Source: Megaustenia siamemsis
Lineage: Eukaryota; Mollusca; Gastropoda; Stylommatophora; Ariophantidae
Assembly (NCBI GenBank): GCA_032433765.1
Contig: JAVIAB010000159.1
Coordinates: 59,930,043-59,994,042 of the forward strand
Length of the DNA stretch: 64,000 nt
Direction: 5' to 3'
Shown here: positions 13,001 to 28,000 of the stretch, piece by piece
How the letters are laid out: every line of letters begins with the position of its first letter
Position numbering within the stretch: position 1 is the first letter of the stretch
Made by a program: the position numbers and the translations under genes
Notes under the pieces: generated by a model
Seen by the model: only the letters and a program-made list of their open reading frames with translations
Told to the model about the DNA's origin: nothing
The model's database searches: none

Positions 13001-16000
13001 ACAAGTTCTGACCATGTGACCAGTTCATAGTGTATTACTTTGTTGTTCTTACTCTTCTAGATACAAGTTCTGACCATGCAACCAGCACATCATGTGTCAT
13101 AATGTTGTTCTTACCCCTCCATATACAAGTATTGACCATGTGACCAGCACATCATGTGTCATAATGTTGTTCTTACCCCTCCATATACAAGTATTGACCA
13201 TGTGACCAGCACATCATGTGTCATAATGTTGTTCTTACCCCTCCATATACAAGTATTGACCATGTGACCAGCACATCATGTGTCATAATGTTGTTCTTAC
13301 CCCTCCATATACAAGTATTGACCATGTGACCAGCACATCATGTGTCATAATGTTGTTCCTACCCCTCCATATACAAGTATTGACCATGCGACCAGTACAT
13401 CATGTGTCATAATGTTGTTCCTACCCCTCCATATACAAGTATTGACCATGTGACCAGTACATCATGTGTCATAATGTTGTTCTTACCCCTCCATATACAA
13501 GTATTGACCATGCGACCAGCACATCATGTGTCATAATGTTGTTCTTACCCCTCCATATACAAGTATTGACCATGCAACCAGTACATCATGTTTCATAATG
13601 TTGTTCTTACCCCTCCATATACAAGTATTGACCATGCAACCAGTACATCATGTGTCATAATGTTGTTCTTACCCCTCCATATACAAGTATTGACCATGCA
13701 ACCAGTACATCATGTGTCATAATGTTGTTCCTACCCCTCCATATACAAGTATTGACCATGTGACCAGTACATCATGTTTCATAATGTTGTTCCTACCCCT
13801 CCATTTACAAGCACTGACCATTCAACCAGCACATCATGTTTCATAATGTTGTTCCTACCCCTCCATTTACAAGCACTGACCATTCAACCAGCACATCATG
13901 TGTCATAATGTTGTTCTTACCCCTCCATATACAAGTATTGACCATGTGACCAGCACATCATGTTTCATAATGTTGTTCCTACCCCTCCATATACAAGTAT
14001 TGACCATGCAACCAGCACATCATGTTTCATAATGTTGTTCCTACCCCTCCATATACAAGTATTGACCATGTGACCAGTACATCATGTTTCATAATGTTGT
14101 TCCTACCCCTCCATATACAAGTATTGACCATGCAACCAGCACATCATGTTTCATAATGTTGTTCCTACCCCTCCATATACAAGTATTGACCATGTGACCA
14201 GTACATGATGTTTCATAATGTTGTTCCTACCCCTCCATATACAAGTACTGATCATGGGACTGGTATGGCACATGAAGATGATCATGGAACTAGCTCGTTG
14301 TATGTTGATTTGTTGTTCTCACTCTTCCATATATTACCTTGTGACCAGCTCATTGTTTCGTAATGTTGTTCTTACCCCTCCATCATGAAATAGAACAAAG
14401 AGTCATATTCGTATGTTCACAAGATTTGCTTGCTGAATAAGACAAGTATTTGATCAATGACTTGTTCATTAACATTAACCCTTAATTGAACTTGATGTGG
14501 ACTTAGGCATCTTGGGCTGTGTTTTATATCATGTTTGTCCACTTATTATTATGTTATACTCAACCTTTGTCCACTTCTTCTTTTATACTCAACATATTGT
14601 CCACTTCTTCTTATATACTCAACCTATTGTCCACTTCTTCTTTTATACTCAACCTATTGTCCACTTCTTCTTATATACTCAACCTATTGTCCACTTGTTC
14701 TTTTATACTCAACCTATTGTCCATTTCTTCTTTTATACTCAACCTATTGTCCGCTTATTCTTTTATACTCAACATCTTGTACACTTGTTCTTTTATACTC
14801 AACATCTTGTACACTTGTTCTTTTATACTCAACCTATTGTCCACTTGTTCTTATATGCTCAACCTATTGTCCATTTCTTCTTTTATACTCAACATCTTGT
14901 ACACTTGTTCTTTTATACTCAACCTATTGTCCACTTCTTCTTTTATACTCAACCTATTGTCCATTTCTTCTTTTATACTCAACCTATTGCCCATTTCTTC
15001 TTTTATACTCAACCTATTGCCCATTTCTTCTTTTATACTCAACCTATTGTCCATTTCTTCTTTTATACTTAACCTATTGTCCATTTCTTCTTTTATACTC
15101 AACCTATTGCCCATTTCTTCTTTTATACTTAACCTATTGTCCATTTCTTCTTTTATACTTAACCTATTGTCCATTTCTTCTTTTATACTTAACCTATTGT
15201 CCATTTCTTCTTTTATACTCAACCTATTGTCCACCTGTTCTTTTATACTCAACCTATTTTTCATTTCTTCTTTTATACTCAACCTATTTTTCATTTCTTC
15301 TTTTATACTCAACCTATTTTTCATTTCTTCTTTTATACTCAACCTATTGTCCACTTTGATAGTGGATCTTACAATAGTAGACAAAAACGGAATTCAAGTC
15401 AATGGTCACAACATAAGCAATTTGCAATATGCAGATAACACAGTCTTAATAGCAGAGACAGAGAATAAACTATAAGAAATGATAGACATAATAGTAAAAG
15501 AAAGCAACAAGAAAGGTCTCAGTCTGAATAGTAAAAAAAACATAATTAATTGTCATATAGAAGAAACAGTCATCACCATCATGCAGCATAAAAATAAACA
15601 GGACAAATCTGAAACAAGTACAGCACGTTAAACATTGGACACAATAATATGAGATGGAAAATGCACCACGGAAATAAAAAGTATAATAGTTCAGGCCAAA
15701 ATAGCATTTCATAAAGTGAAGAATGTCTTATGCAACAAATCTATGTCAATAGAAGTGGAAGAACTCATCTATACTATATAGAGCCAGTTCTGACCTATGG
15801 AAGCAAATCATGGACAATAGACAAACAAATGAAAAAAAACGATTAGAGGCCACAGAGATGGGATTTCTCAGAACAATATGGAAAGTTCCCTGGACAGCTA
15901 AAAAGACCAATGAGGAAATTCTCAAAGAGGCTGAAACACTAAAAGGGAGCTCCCACAAAACATCAGAAAGAAATAATCAACATTTTTCAGGCATATCATG

Positions 16001-19000
16001 GGAAGAGGAAAGTTGGAATACTGGGTTACAACTGGCAAAATAGAGGGAAAGAGAGATTGTGGATGACAAAGAGAGAAGATGCCAAATACCTTGGTGTCAT
16101 AGCATAGAAAACAGTCAAAAACAGAATTGATATGATGCTCTGTGGATAGAAGACTGTGGAAGGACATGATCGCCTATGCCAACCAGTATGGCACATGATG
16201 ATGATTATAGGCTTGTATCAAGAATATAACCTGGCCATACATTGCCTTAGACTTGTAAACTGTAACCATCCTTTGTTTATATTGACTGGAATATAAACTG
16301 TAACCATCGTTTGTCTATATTGTCTGGAATATAAGCTGTAACCTTCTTTTGTCAATATTGTCTGGAATATAAGTTGTAACCTTCCTTTGTCTATATTGAC
16401 TGGAATATAAACTGTAACCTTCCTTTGTCTATATTGACTGGAATATAAACTGTAACCATCCTTTGTCTATATTGTCTGGAATATAAGCTGTAACCTTCCT
16501 TTGTTTATATTGTCTGGAATATAAACTGTAACCTTCTTTTGTCTATATTGTTTGGAATATAAACTGTAACCTTCCTTTGTCTATATTGTCTGGAATATAA
16601 ATGGAACCTTCCTTTGTCTATATTGTCTGGAATATAAACTGTAACCTTCCTTTGTCTATATTGTCTGGAATATAAACTGTAACCTTCCTTTGTCTATATT
16701 GTCTGGAATATAAACTAATTCATATGTCATTTTTTATCAGGAATATAAACTGTATGGATCGGTCATTCATAACCTCAAATCACGCTTCTTAACAAAATTT
16801 TAATTAAATATTAATATTAATATTAATTTAATTTAATTTTTTTAAAAACCTGAAATCTTTGTGTTTTTTTTTCGTTATTCGAATCGTTAGAATTTTAATT
16901 TTTAAAAATGTTAACACTATGAGAAGATTAGTTTGAACCCTATTGACTTCCAATAGAAACATTAACTATTTTTTTTTTAAAGCATGATTATAATGGTGTA
17001 TTATTGCTAAAATATTTTTTTGGCCAAATTAAGTTGAGAAAATGGCATTGAACCACAAAACTCAAAGAGTTTTTAATTATGTACTTCATTTACTAAGTGT
17101 AATTTTCTTTTGTATCTTCATAATAAATATGAGTAAATTTTTGTTGTGCAGATTTCTAATTTTGCTTCAATTAAGAACTTTTAATTTTAAGACCTTTTCC
17201 TCCTTTTTTTACTTATTATGAATTCTTTAATGGTGGATTTGAGAAATTTAAGAGATGCCTATTAGGATTTGAGAAATTTAAGAGATACCTATTAGGATTT
17301 GAGAAATTCAAGAGATACCTATTAGGATTTGAGAAATTTAAGAGATACCTATTAGGATTTGAGAAATTTAAGAGATACCTATTAGGATTTGAGAAATTCA
17401 AGAGATACCTATTAGGATTTGAGTAATTTAAGAGATACCTATTAGGATTTGAGAAATTTAAGAGATACCTATTAGGATTTGAGAAATTTAAGAGATACCT
17501 ATTAGGATTTGAGAAATTTAAGAGATACCTATTAGGATTTGAGAAATTCAAGAGATACCTATTAGGATTTGTCCCACCTCTAATAAACTGACTCACATAT
17601 TTACCATTATTGTCAGAAATGTAAATTTAAACTTCTCTCTGTCTTTATTATCAGGAAAGCTGAATCCCATATCTGTCTTCATTATTAACAGGGTGTTAGG
17701 CAAGGTTGTGCTCTGTTACCAGATTAATGTAATATGTTTAGTGAGATTATTTTAAGATCCATGAGGGGCATGCCTGGAATAACAATTTGGAGGTCATAAT
17801 TTAAATAATCTAATATATGTTAATGATACAGTTTTAATTGCTAAGAGTGAAAATGAGTTACAAGAAATGTTGGACATTATAGTGAAGGAAAGCAGAAATA
17901 TAGGACTCAGCCTTAATAGTAAAAAAGACAGAAGTAATGGTTACAATAAAGAAAAAGATACAGCCGCAATGCACAATAAAGACAAGTGGAACAATATTAA
18001 AACAGGTAAATGAATTTAAATATCTGGGAACAATGTTAACATCAGATGGTAGATATACAACAGAGGTGAGATGCAGAATGGCACAGGCAAAAGCAGCTTT
18101 CCAAAAAATGAGAAAGATACTGTGCAATCCATTTTTGATGATGGAAACAAGAAAAAGAGTTCCTAAGTGTTATGTAGAGCCAGTCTTAGCATATAGATGT
18201 GAATCATGGACAGTGAGACAACAGACAAGAAAATCACTGGAGGCTGTAGAAATGTGGTTTTACAGAAAACAGTTGAGAATACCATGGATAGCTAAGAAGA
18301 GTAATGAAAATGTTCTGGAAGAGGCCAAAGTAAAAGGAGAGCTAATATCCAATATTAGGAAGAAACAATCATTTTTTGGTCATGCAGTGAGAGGGGAGAA
18401 ATATAAACTGATCTCTCTCTCTCTCTCTCTCCCTCCCTCCCTCTCCCTCCCTCCCTCTCTCTCCCCCCACTCACTCACTCACTCTATTATCAAGAATATT
18501 AACCAGATCGTCTATCTATTCTCACACAGTGTAACAATAGGGACAAACACAGACTCCAATGACGCTGGCAGCCAGGCTACTGGTAATCCTCGGCCACAGT
18601 TTCACATCCATCGGGGTACCCCTGGACAACCCAGACCACAGCCACCTCATTCAAGGCCCCATGCTCAACCTCCGTTGCGGTCAGGGTTAGGCCCCAGAGG
18701 CTATGTGGACCCCTACCTGCCCTGTTCTTCCACCCACTACATGACACCCATAGCCCTAGCGGCTTTCAATGCCTTGCAGATGCAATCGCGAGGCAGGGGA
18801 CAGCCACCTCAACAGCAGGTAATTTCATTCTATTTTGTCTTTGTTTCTATTTTCCTGTATGGTGTGACTACACTGAATGTGCTGTCCTTGTTTCTATTTT
18901 CCTGTGTAGTGTGACTAGTCTGACCTATGGAAGCGAATCATGGACAGTGGACAAACAAATGAAAAGACGATTGGAGGCCGCAGAGATGGGATTTCTCAGA

Positions 19001-22000
19001 AGAATGTTGAAAGTTCCCTGGACAGCTAAAAAGACCAATGAGGAAGTTCTCAAAGAGGCAAACACAAAAAGGGAGCTCTTAAAAAACATCAGAAAGAAGC
19101 AATCAACATTTTTCGGGCACATCATGAGAAGAGGAAAGTTGGAATACTTGGTTACAACTGGCAAAATAAAAAGAGAGAATCGCGGGCGACAAAGAGAGAA
19201 AATACTGGATAGCTTGGTGTCATGGCATGGAAAACAGTCAACAACAGAACTGATACGATGCACTGTAGATAGAAGATTGTGGAGGGACATGATCACCTAC
19301 GCCAACCAGTATGGCACATGATGATGAGTGTGACTACGCTGAGCATGCTGTCTTTGTTTATATTTTCCTGTGTGGTGTGACTACGGTGAGCATGCTGTCT
19401 TTGTTTCTATTTTCTTGTGTGGTGTGAATGCACCAAATGTGCTGTCCTTGTTTCTATTTTCCTGTATGGTGTCTCCCTCCACTTGGTCATCTAACATGTA
19501 GTTATAGATAATTTGTGCTTCACTGTTTGTTGTCGTTGTCCCTGTATTCTGAAGAAGGCCACAGGCTGAAATGCCAGTATTGTGTTGTGTTCCTTCCTTG
19601 TAAAGCTGTCCCATACCTTGGAGTGCTTATCACACACCACTACTGGCTCCATCCACAGGAGGCAGAGTTGCTCTTGTAACAAAAATGCATCCACAGGAGG
19701 CAGAGTTGCTCTTGTAACAAAAATGCATCCACAGGAGGCAGAGTTGCTCTTGTAACAAAAATGCATCCACAGGAGGCAGCAGAGTTGCTCTTGTAACAAA
19801 AATGCATCCACAGGAGGCAGAGTTGCTCTTGTAACAAAAATGCATCCACAGGAGGCAGAGTTGCTCTTGTAACAAAAATGCATCCACAGGAGGCAGAGTT
19901 GCTCTTGTAACAAAAATGCATCCACAGGAGGCAGAGTTGCTCTTGTAACAAAAAACATCCACAGGAGGCAGAGTTGCTCTTGTAACAAAAAACATCCACA
20001 GGAGGCAGAGTTGCTCTTGTAACAAAAAACATCCACAGGAGGCAGAGTTGCTCTAGTAACAAAAAGCATCCACAGGAGGCAGAGTTGCTCTTGTAACAAA
20101 AAGCATCCACAGGAGGCAGAGTTGCTCTTGTAACAAAAAGCATCCACAGGAGGCAAAGTTGCTCTTGTAACAAAAAGCATCCACAGGAGGCAGAGTTGCT
20201 CTTGTAACAAAAAGCATCCACAGGAGGCAAAGTTGCTCTTGTAATAAAAAACATCCACTGGAGGCAAATTCGCTTCCCACACAGAGCTGGAAGTTGTCTG
20301 CGACCCAGAGCTGATGGCTTACAGCAGGATCGATGAACCAGAACCACAACCATCCAGACCCTACTCCATCTCTCCGTGGTGCCTCCAGTAATAGACTGAC
20401 CTGTCTAGTCCTGCCAAGCGAGTAGGGATCAAAGAGGGAAGACAACCTGGTACGCAAAAATAACATGCTGAAGTCGATTATGTTGGGTTGAAAACCACCC
20501 GGTTGAGCTACCGGCATTCTGACAACCTGTGTTCGATTCCCACTGGAAGCAGTGTGAATTGTACTCATGGTTGGAAAAAAACAAACCCTGTGGTCAACCC
20601 AGCCACTGGCAGAAATGGGTACCTGGGTAGTAGTACTCTGCGGAGGTGAGGAATGTCGCCTCACATCGTGAGTTTTGATGCTTGAAGTGACACTGTCCAG
20701 AAGTCTTTGAACACTTCTGGATAGGCAGCTGAGCAGATATGGGTGAAAACTCACATGCTGAGACACCGATTCAAGTCTCGTACTTTACCTCTACCATGTC
20801 TCTGCTGCAAAGTTTGTGCATCGGGATCTTTGTGCACTATCAAAGATGATAGACATAGACTGGGGCACAAATAGACACAGATTGGAATACAGGCATCGAC
20901 GGAAAAAATATGAGTACCTCCGAAGTCGAAATTATCTGCCTGTATGGCGAGGGACCCCTGTGCATACGGCTGCCAGGGAAAAATGGATTAACACGCAAAA
21001 ATTTAGTTCCTAGTCTCTAGGGACTTCGTCAGAGGTTAAAGCTGGCGAACGTTAAAAAAAAAAAACACAGTCAGAGGTTGGGGTACAAATGGAAATAGAA
21101 GGAAAAATAAAAAAATAAAAAATGGTATATAAGAAGCTTTACGTGACAAGTGGACGACACAGACTAAACAACGTTTCGGCTCAATAGGCCTTCATCAGGA
21201 ACAAACAAAAAAAAACACACACACAAAACTGATAACGAAACAACCAAAACAAAAACAATCGAAATGTGTTAAAGAAAACAACAAAAATAAATAAAACTAT
21301 CCTGTAATATCCAAAATAAATCGTAACCAAGTGCGGCTGTCGTGAACGTCGAAAATTGTGCCAAAAAGTGCGTAAATGTAAACAGAACCAGAGGAGTTAA
21401 CACAGGGGTCAGTGTGCAAACACAAAGGAGAAAGAATCGAATAGTAGACTGGAAGGTGTAAAAAGACGCTAAGAGTGAGATGTTTGAGAGTGGGGTACAA
21501 TAAAAATAAATGAGGGGTAAGAAGCACAGAAAAAAATTATAGAGGAGAAAACCGAAGTGTCTCATAATGGACTAGAGGAGAAGAACTATAAAAAACATGG
21601 CATAGTAAGTAGACCAAAGAACCCAAATATGTGTAGTAGAGAAGGCTATGCAAAAGGGAAGGAGCAACCAAAAAGAAACTGCGTATGAGTGTGATACATT
21701 CATACCTCTCGGGGTCAGCGAACCATACTGGACTATAAGGCGATTTTCCAAAGTATAGCGGCTGCGGTCGCCAGAGTGACAAAGGACAATACCAGTGACA
21801 CGGATGTCGTCTACAATATGGAAATAGATTAGTATGCAATTATATATTGTGGAAGATTAATGATGATGGTTATAAACTTGATACATTTAATTATTTCAGG
21901 TCCCTAACCTTAGTACAATGGTGTCTGGAATGGTTGGAGAGATCATGGAACAGGTTGGCCAAGGTAATATCTGCTTTTGAGACATTTGCTTCTTGCTGCT

Positions 22001-25000
22001 TACCTCTTTTCTTTGACTTTGTTATTGATGGTCCCATGAGGGTTTAAGTCTTCATTCACTTTATTATAGTATCTGTTTTTGTGATTTTATTTCAGTTTGT
22101 TATTGACGGTCCCTTGAGGGTTTAAGTCTTCATTCACTTTATTATAGTATCTGTTTTTGTGATTTTATTTCAGTTTGTTATTGACGGTCCCTTGAGGGTT
22201 TTAGTCTTCATTCACTTTGTTATAGTATCTGTTTTTGTGATTTTCTTTAACTCTAGATTATGACGCCTATCTGTGAGTCACATTTTTACTATTTGTTTGT
22301 AATAATTACAAACACCCAATTGCTACTTTTGGAGTTTGGAAAATAGTATTTTCTTTGAACTTTTGCTACACAGCATTGTGTTTATCCAAGAAGAGACACA
22401 AGAATCGAACACAGCAATCATTTCCTGGCTTAAGTTTGATCTATGGCCTGAAGTTTGGCGCCATGGCTACCAGAGGTGTTATTTGTCTATTAACACATTG
22501 GCCGCCAGTCCATCAGTTCAGCCTGTATGTTTGGCTTCCTCTTAGCATTGTTTATTGTCTATCCCTTGTTACAAAGGTTTGATATCTCGAATACAGCTGA
22601 AGATATTCTCCTTTCCCCCTCCTGTCAGAAGAAAAAAAGTAGCAATAAAAACCTAGCAGGAATGCACAAATACTGAATTCAACATCATGAAAGATGAAAT
22701 CAATCAAATATGCCCCAAGCACAAGGGATAGATAACATACCAGTAGAAATAATAGCAGCTGCAGGAGAAACAAGTGTTACATGGTTCCACAGAATATTCA
22801 ATGCAGCATGGCACCAGCAAAAAGTCTCAGAAAACTGGCAACAGGCAATCATCGTACCAAAATGGAAAAATAAAGGTAGCAAGAGGGACTGCACTCAATA
22901 TAGAGGTATATTACTTCCCAGTCATTTAGGAAAACTATACGCCAACATTTTTACGGAAAAATGGCTGAGACCAATAATAAAAACACACCACAAATATGGC
23001 CCACAGAAACAACCCGGAAAGACAAACTATGGGGAACTGGTAACAACTTCAAACACACTGCATTGTTCATGACCCATGATGGTTGAAATATCTAAATGCA
23101 TAGCACAAGCTGATTGCTGAAGAATATAAGATGAGGTTGTTTACATTTTGAACACTTCTATAGGTGCTTACATCTTATACACTTATGTCAGTGTTCACAT
23201 CTTTTACACGCCTGTCGATGCTTACGTCTTGTACACTTAGTCTATATTTACATCTTGTACACTTCTGGCAGTGTTTTACAAAGGAAAATTTTTTTCACTA
23301 TCAATGCAAAACAGCTGCAGCAAACAGTGGAGCTAGGACAAGCTCGGTCACCGTCACAACCAGTTCAGTAACAAACAACACCACGACCTCGTCAGGAACC
23401 ACCACTCCTGGCATCAATGTCCAACGCACCCCGCAGCTCAACCCACTGGAGATGTTCTCACACTTGATTGCTGGTGGTGACACCAGGGGTCCCCAAGGGG
23501 CTCCTTCCATCAACAATGTGGGATCGATTATCAGCAGTATTGTGCTGGGCACGGTGAGTACAATCTGTCATTTCGTTTACATTTGTAAGTCAGATTTATA
23601 ATCTCCTTATTGTCTTTGGGCTACAACCAAGCTGTATCTGCTATTATACCTTACAGCTCCCTGTGGAGCATAGGTCTTCAACCAAGCTCTCTCTCTACTC
23701 TTCTACCTTTCAGCTCCCTGTGGAGCATAGGTCTTCAACCAAGCTGTCTCTACTCTTCTACCTTTCAGCTCCCTGTGGAGCATAGGTCTTCAACCAAGCT
23801 GTCTCTACTCTTCTACCTTTCAGCTCCCTGTGGAGTATAGGTGTTCAACAAACCCTTTCCAAGCCGTTCTGTTTCTTGCCATTCTTTTATGTTCATTCCA
23901 TGTCTTCCCCATTATCTTCATCTCTGCTTCCATCTGTCTTCTCCAAGAATATTTTGGTATTCCTCTTTGTCTTTTTCCTTGGGGATTCCAGAAAAGAGCA
24001 TGTTGTGTAATATTCTAAGTTGGCTTCCTGGTGTGTATCCTATACAGCGCCATCATCTTCGCTGTATCTCGCTATCCACTGGTATTTGACTGGTACTTTT
24101 CCATAATTCTATGCTAGTGATTTTGTCCTGCCATTTCCATCCTTTTATTCTGCACTAGCATCCATTAATGAAGGTCTGTATTTTCATGGTTGTCATTTTT
24201 GTTGTTCTCCATGTTTCACAGCCATATAATAGGACTGACTTAACATTGGAGTTGACAATTTTTATTTTAGTATTTAACCTAATTTCTTTGGATTTCCATG
24301 TGTTTGCTGGTGCATTGAATGCTCCTCTTGCTTTTTGGTATACATCTAGACAGAGAGTCCTTATCCTTCCTTGATGGCGGGTTTACTTTTTCACTTTTCT
24401 TAGACTTGTCCATGTTTGTGAAGTTTTTGCAGCTTATTCTTTTGCTGTACAGGATAGCCAGTCCCATGCCCAACCCTCCTTAGTCACCTCTTAAGAACAT
24501 GTCTGGTAGGCTACATTTCTTTAACCAAGCTGTCAGTTGCTAATAAATATCATCAGTAACAAAACTGCACTATTTTGCTAAATTTGTAGCCATCCTTTCT
24601 ATCTCTTGTCCTTTTGAGCCAAAGACGGCATACAGGGCAGAAATTTTAGGCTCTCCATATCTGACAATATTTTTCTTTTTAACTCGTGCAGAGTGCACAT
24701 GGGACCGTCTTTTAACTGCTATCCTAGAGGGCTAGACATGGGTCCCCACTACCCAAAGAGAGTCCAGCGAATGGTAAAACTGTGAAGAGAACATGGATTC
24801 AGAAAGAAAAATTACAAGTTTGTGGCGGGGTTCGAACTAGGACCTTCCGGTACAGAGGCTGGTGCTTTACCACTAAACCACCCAGTCCCCCAAAGATGAC
24901 TATATTACCCAAAAATATGCCAGGGAAAAAATAATGTGGACACAATATAACACCACATTCCTGGTAATTTCATTCCATTCTATGGCAGTCTGTAATATTT

Positions 25001-28000
25001 GCATTAACCACTTCTCGTTGTTATGGCAGTCTCTAATATTTGCATTAACCACTTCTTGTTGTTATGGCAGTCTCTAATATTTGCATTAACCACTTCTCGT
25101 TGTTATGGCAGTCTCTAATATTTGCATTAACCACTTCTCGTTATGTTCTGTGACAGTCTCTAATATTTGCATTAACCACTTCTCGGTTTTATGTTCTATG
25201 ACAGTCTATAATATTTGTATTAACCACTTCTCAGTTTTATGTTCTATGACAGACTCTAATATTTGCATTAACCACTTCTCGTTATGTACTAAGCCAGTCT
25301 GTAATATTTGTATTTATATATTAATCTAGAGTGCCCCTGGAGCAGGTAACACACCCAACAGACCAATTCCAGGTTCTCAATCTTGGACTCTAGCAGATCT
25401 GTTCACACACGTCCGGTCTGAAACTGAAGATAACACCGGAGGTGAGTGATTATTTATTTCAAATAATTAAATCATTTGTTTTATTAATAACATCACACGA
25501 CACTTTCATTTTTTATATACAATTTTATTGCTACTGCTGCGGCGATATCTTTTGATGTTAATTTGGCTTTAGCATGCTCTGTTATGTTATGGGGAGCCGC
25601 GATAGCTCAGTGGTTAGTGAACTGGACTACAAAGGACAAGAGGTAGTGTTCGATCCCAACTGACGGCTTCCGGTTCACCCAGCCTTTAATGGGTACCACA
25701 TTTTTTTTCTGGGAAAGTTAAGCGGCACAGGCGTAATGCAGACCACATTACCCCAAAAATCATGTGCCGAAGGTCTGTAAAATTTATGGTCACTATCACC
25801 ATATTCTCTATACGCCACTTGGCATGACAGGGGTACTTTACTTTTTTTTATGCTCTGTTATGACTAGTCTCATAAAATTATGAAACAGTGAGCAAAATGT
25901 AATAAAAAAATATCTTTCGAGCCGTAACAGGCCCATACGGCACAGACACAGATACTCTTTCCCTCTTTTGAAAATTGTTCTTTCTAGCAGTCTCAATCCT
26001 TACAAAAATTTGTCAATTCTTACATTTTGTCGCTATTCTGTGTAAGCATCTCGATCTCATTGAGGAAGCCGATTCCTGCTGCAGTTGCCTCTGTTATTAA
26101 TGTTCTTCTCAGTATTTCTCTAGGTTGCCCTCTTTTCCTCCTACCTGTTGTTTCCCACATGAGGGTTTGAATAAAAATATACAGCTGATCAAAACCGTAT
26201 TTTGCTCCTTTAGTGGAGATTCCTACAGGTTTTTTTTCTCCACAATAACTCATTCACAAACACAATTTCACAATAACTCATTCACAAACACAATTTCACA
26301 ATAACTCATTCATAAACACAATTTCACAATAACTAATTCACAAACACAATTTCACAATAACTCATTCACAAACACAATTTCACAATAACTCATTCACAAA
26401 CACAATTTCACAATAACTCATTTACAAACACAATTTCACAATAACTCATTCACAAACACAATTTCACAATAACTCATTCACAAACACAATTTCACAATAA
26501 CTCATTCACAAGCACAATCTCACAATAACTCATTCACAAGCACAATTTCACAATAACTCATTCACAAACACAATTTCACAATAACTTATTCACAAGCACA
26601 ATTTCACAATAACTTATTCACAAGCACAATTTCACAATAACTCATTCACAAGCACAATTTCACAATAACTCATTCACAAACACAATTTCACAATAACTCA
26701 TTTACAAACACAATTTCACAATAACTCATTTACAAACACAATTTCACAATAACTCATTCACAAGCACAATTTCACAATAACTCATTCACAAACACAATTT
26801 CACAATAACTCATTTACAAACACAATTTCACAATAACTCATTCACAAACACAATTTCACAATAACTCATTCACAAACACAATTTCACAATAACTCATTCA
26901 CAAACACAATTTCACAATAACTCATTCACAAGCACAATCTCACAATAACTCATTCACAAACACAATTTCACAATAACTCATTTACAAACACAATTTCACA
27001 ATAACTCATTCACAAACACAATTTCACAATAACTCATTCACAAGCACAATTTCACAATAACTCATTCACAAGCACAATAAGTCGATGGCTTTGTCATTCT
27101 GTGGTCACAGAGAAATAGAAGAATAAAAAAACAAGAAGTAAAGGAAGTAATATATTCCTTCTTATAAATGTTTCATCATCATCGATTGCCATCTCCACAA
27201 CGAGGGTTGGCTACCATGGAGCGCCATTCTGCTCTGTCTCTTGCTTTGATGGTGCAGGTTGTCATAGGCTGATTTGTCCATCTTTTGATGTTTCTTGTCC
27301 ATGTTAGTCTTGGTCTGCCTCTTTTACCTTGTATTTTCCCCTCCAAAATTACTTTTAGTAGGCTGTTTTGTCTTGTTTGAATTGCGTTTAGTAATTCTCT
27401 TTTCACTTTTAATTGTTTTAAAACTTCATCGTTTGTTTTCTTTTCCTTCCATCCAATTCTACCTATTCTTCTATATATCCACATTTCAAAGGCTTCAATT
27501 CTTTGTTCTGTTTTCTTGTCTAATGTCCATGTTTCTGCACCATATAGGAATGTTGAGAATGAATAACATTTTGCTACTCTTAATTTTAGCCCTGGTGTTG
27601 TTTTAATAGTATATTTTTTATGACATTAAAATTACTTTCTGCCATTTCTATTATTTTGTTTATTTCAGTTGTACATTTTCCATCACTGGTTATAGTATGC
27701 CCAAGGTAGTTGTAGTTCTGAACTGTCTCCAGGTCTATTCCTTCAATTTTTATATCCACTTGTGGGTTTCATGTAAATGTTTAATAACACATTAATAATA
27801 AATATTTGGCTTAGTTTGTATTTAGTTTAGACCACAGGTAATGCTCACTGCATTTTAGGAAAAGTGCTTAAGTGCTCATAAGTAAATCCCTCTATATGCA
27901 TCAACTAATGCCATTGGTGTTTTGTTGTTTGACAAGTCTTTGGCTTCCTGCATAGCACTCCTATCTGACATCTCCCACCTTGATATGATATTCATGCAGT

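Noticed and set aside
12747..13016. Host ribonuclease H gene
   Set aside because: Partial domain with an altered catalytic position and no exon structure; retroelement-type sequence.
14497..15475. Overlapping open frames of 190-320 codons in T5 (repeats such as ILNLLSTSSF)
   Set aside because: A 30-nt unit without stops. Several frames are open at once and the last runs into LINE F3.
17216..17596. Minus-strand repeat peptide SNPNRYLLNF
   Set aside because: By-product of the 30-nt T7 unit.
17937..18914. A single 325-codon plus-strand gene
   Set aside because: It is a chance fusion of LINE F4 coding sequence, a CT repeat and BAG6 exon D in the same frame.
19491..20766. Cys-rich repeat frames on the minus strand (ASCGCFLLQEQLCLLWM)
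   Set aside because: Translation of T10 and R1; nothing conserved and multiple frames open.
25593..25670. tRNA gene
   Set aside because: A and B boxes are present but the sequence continues into a SINE body shared with four other loci and does not form a full cloverleaf; likewise at 59955, 49240, 24900 and 41706.
26240..27078. CRISPR-like look of evenly spaced 28-nt repeats
   Set aside because: Head-to-tail tandem with no spacers, in an intron of a eukaryotic gene.
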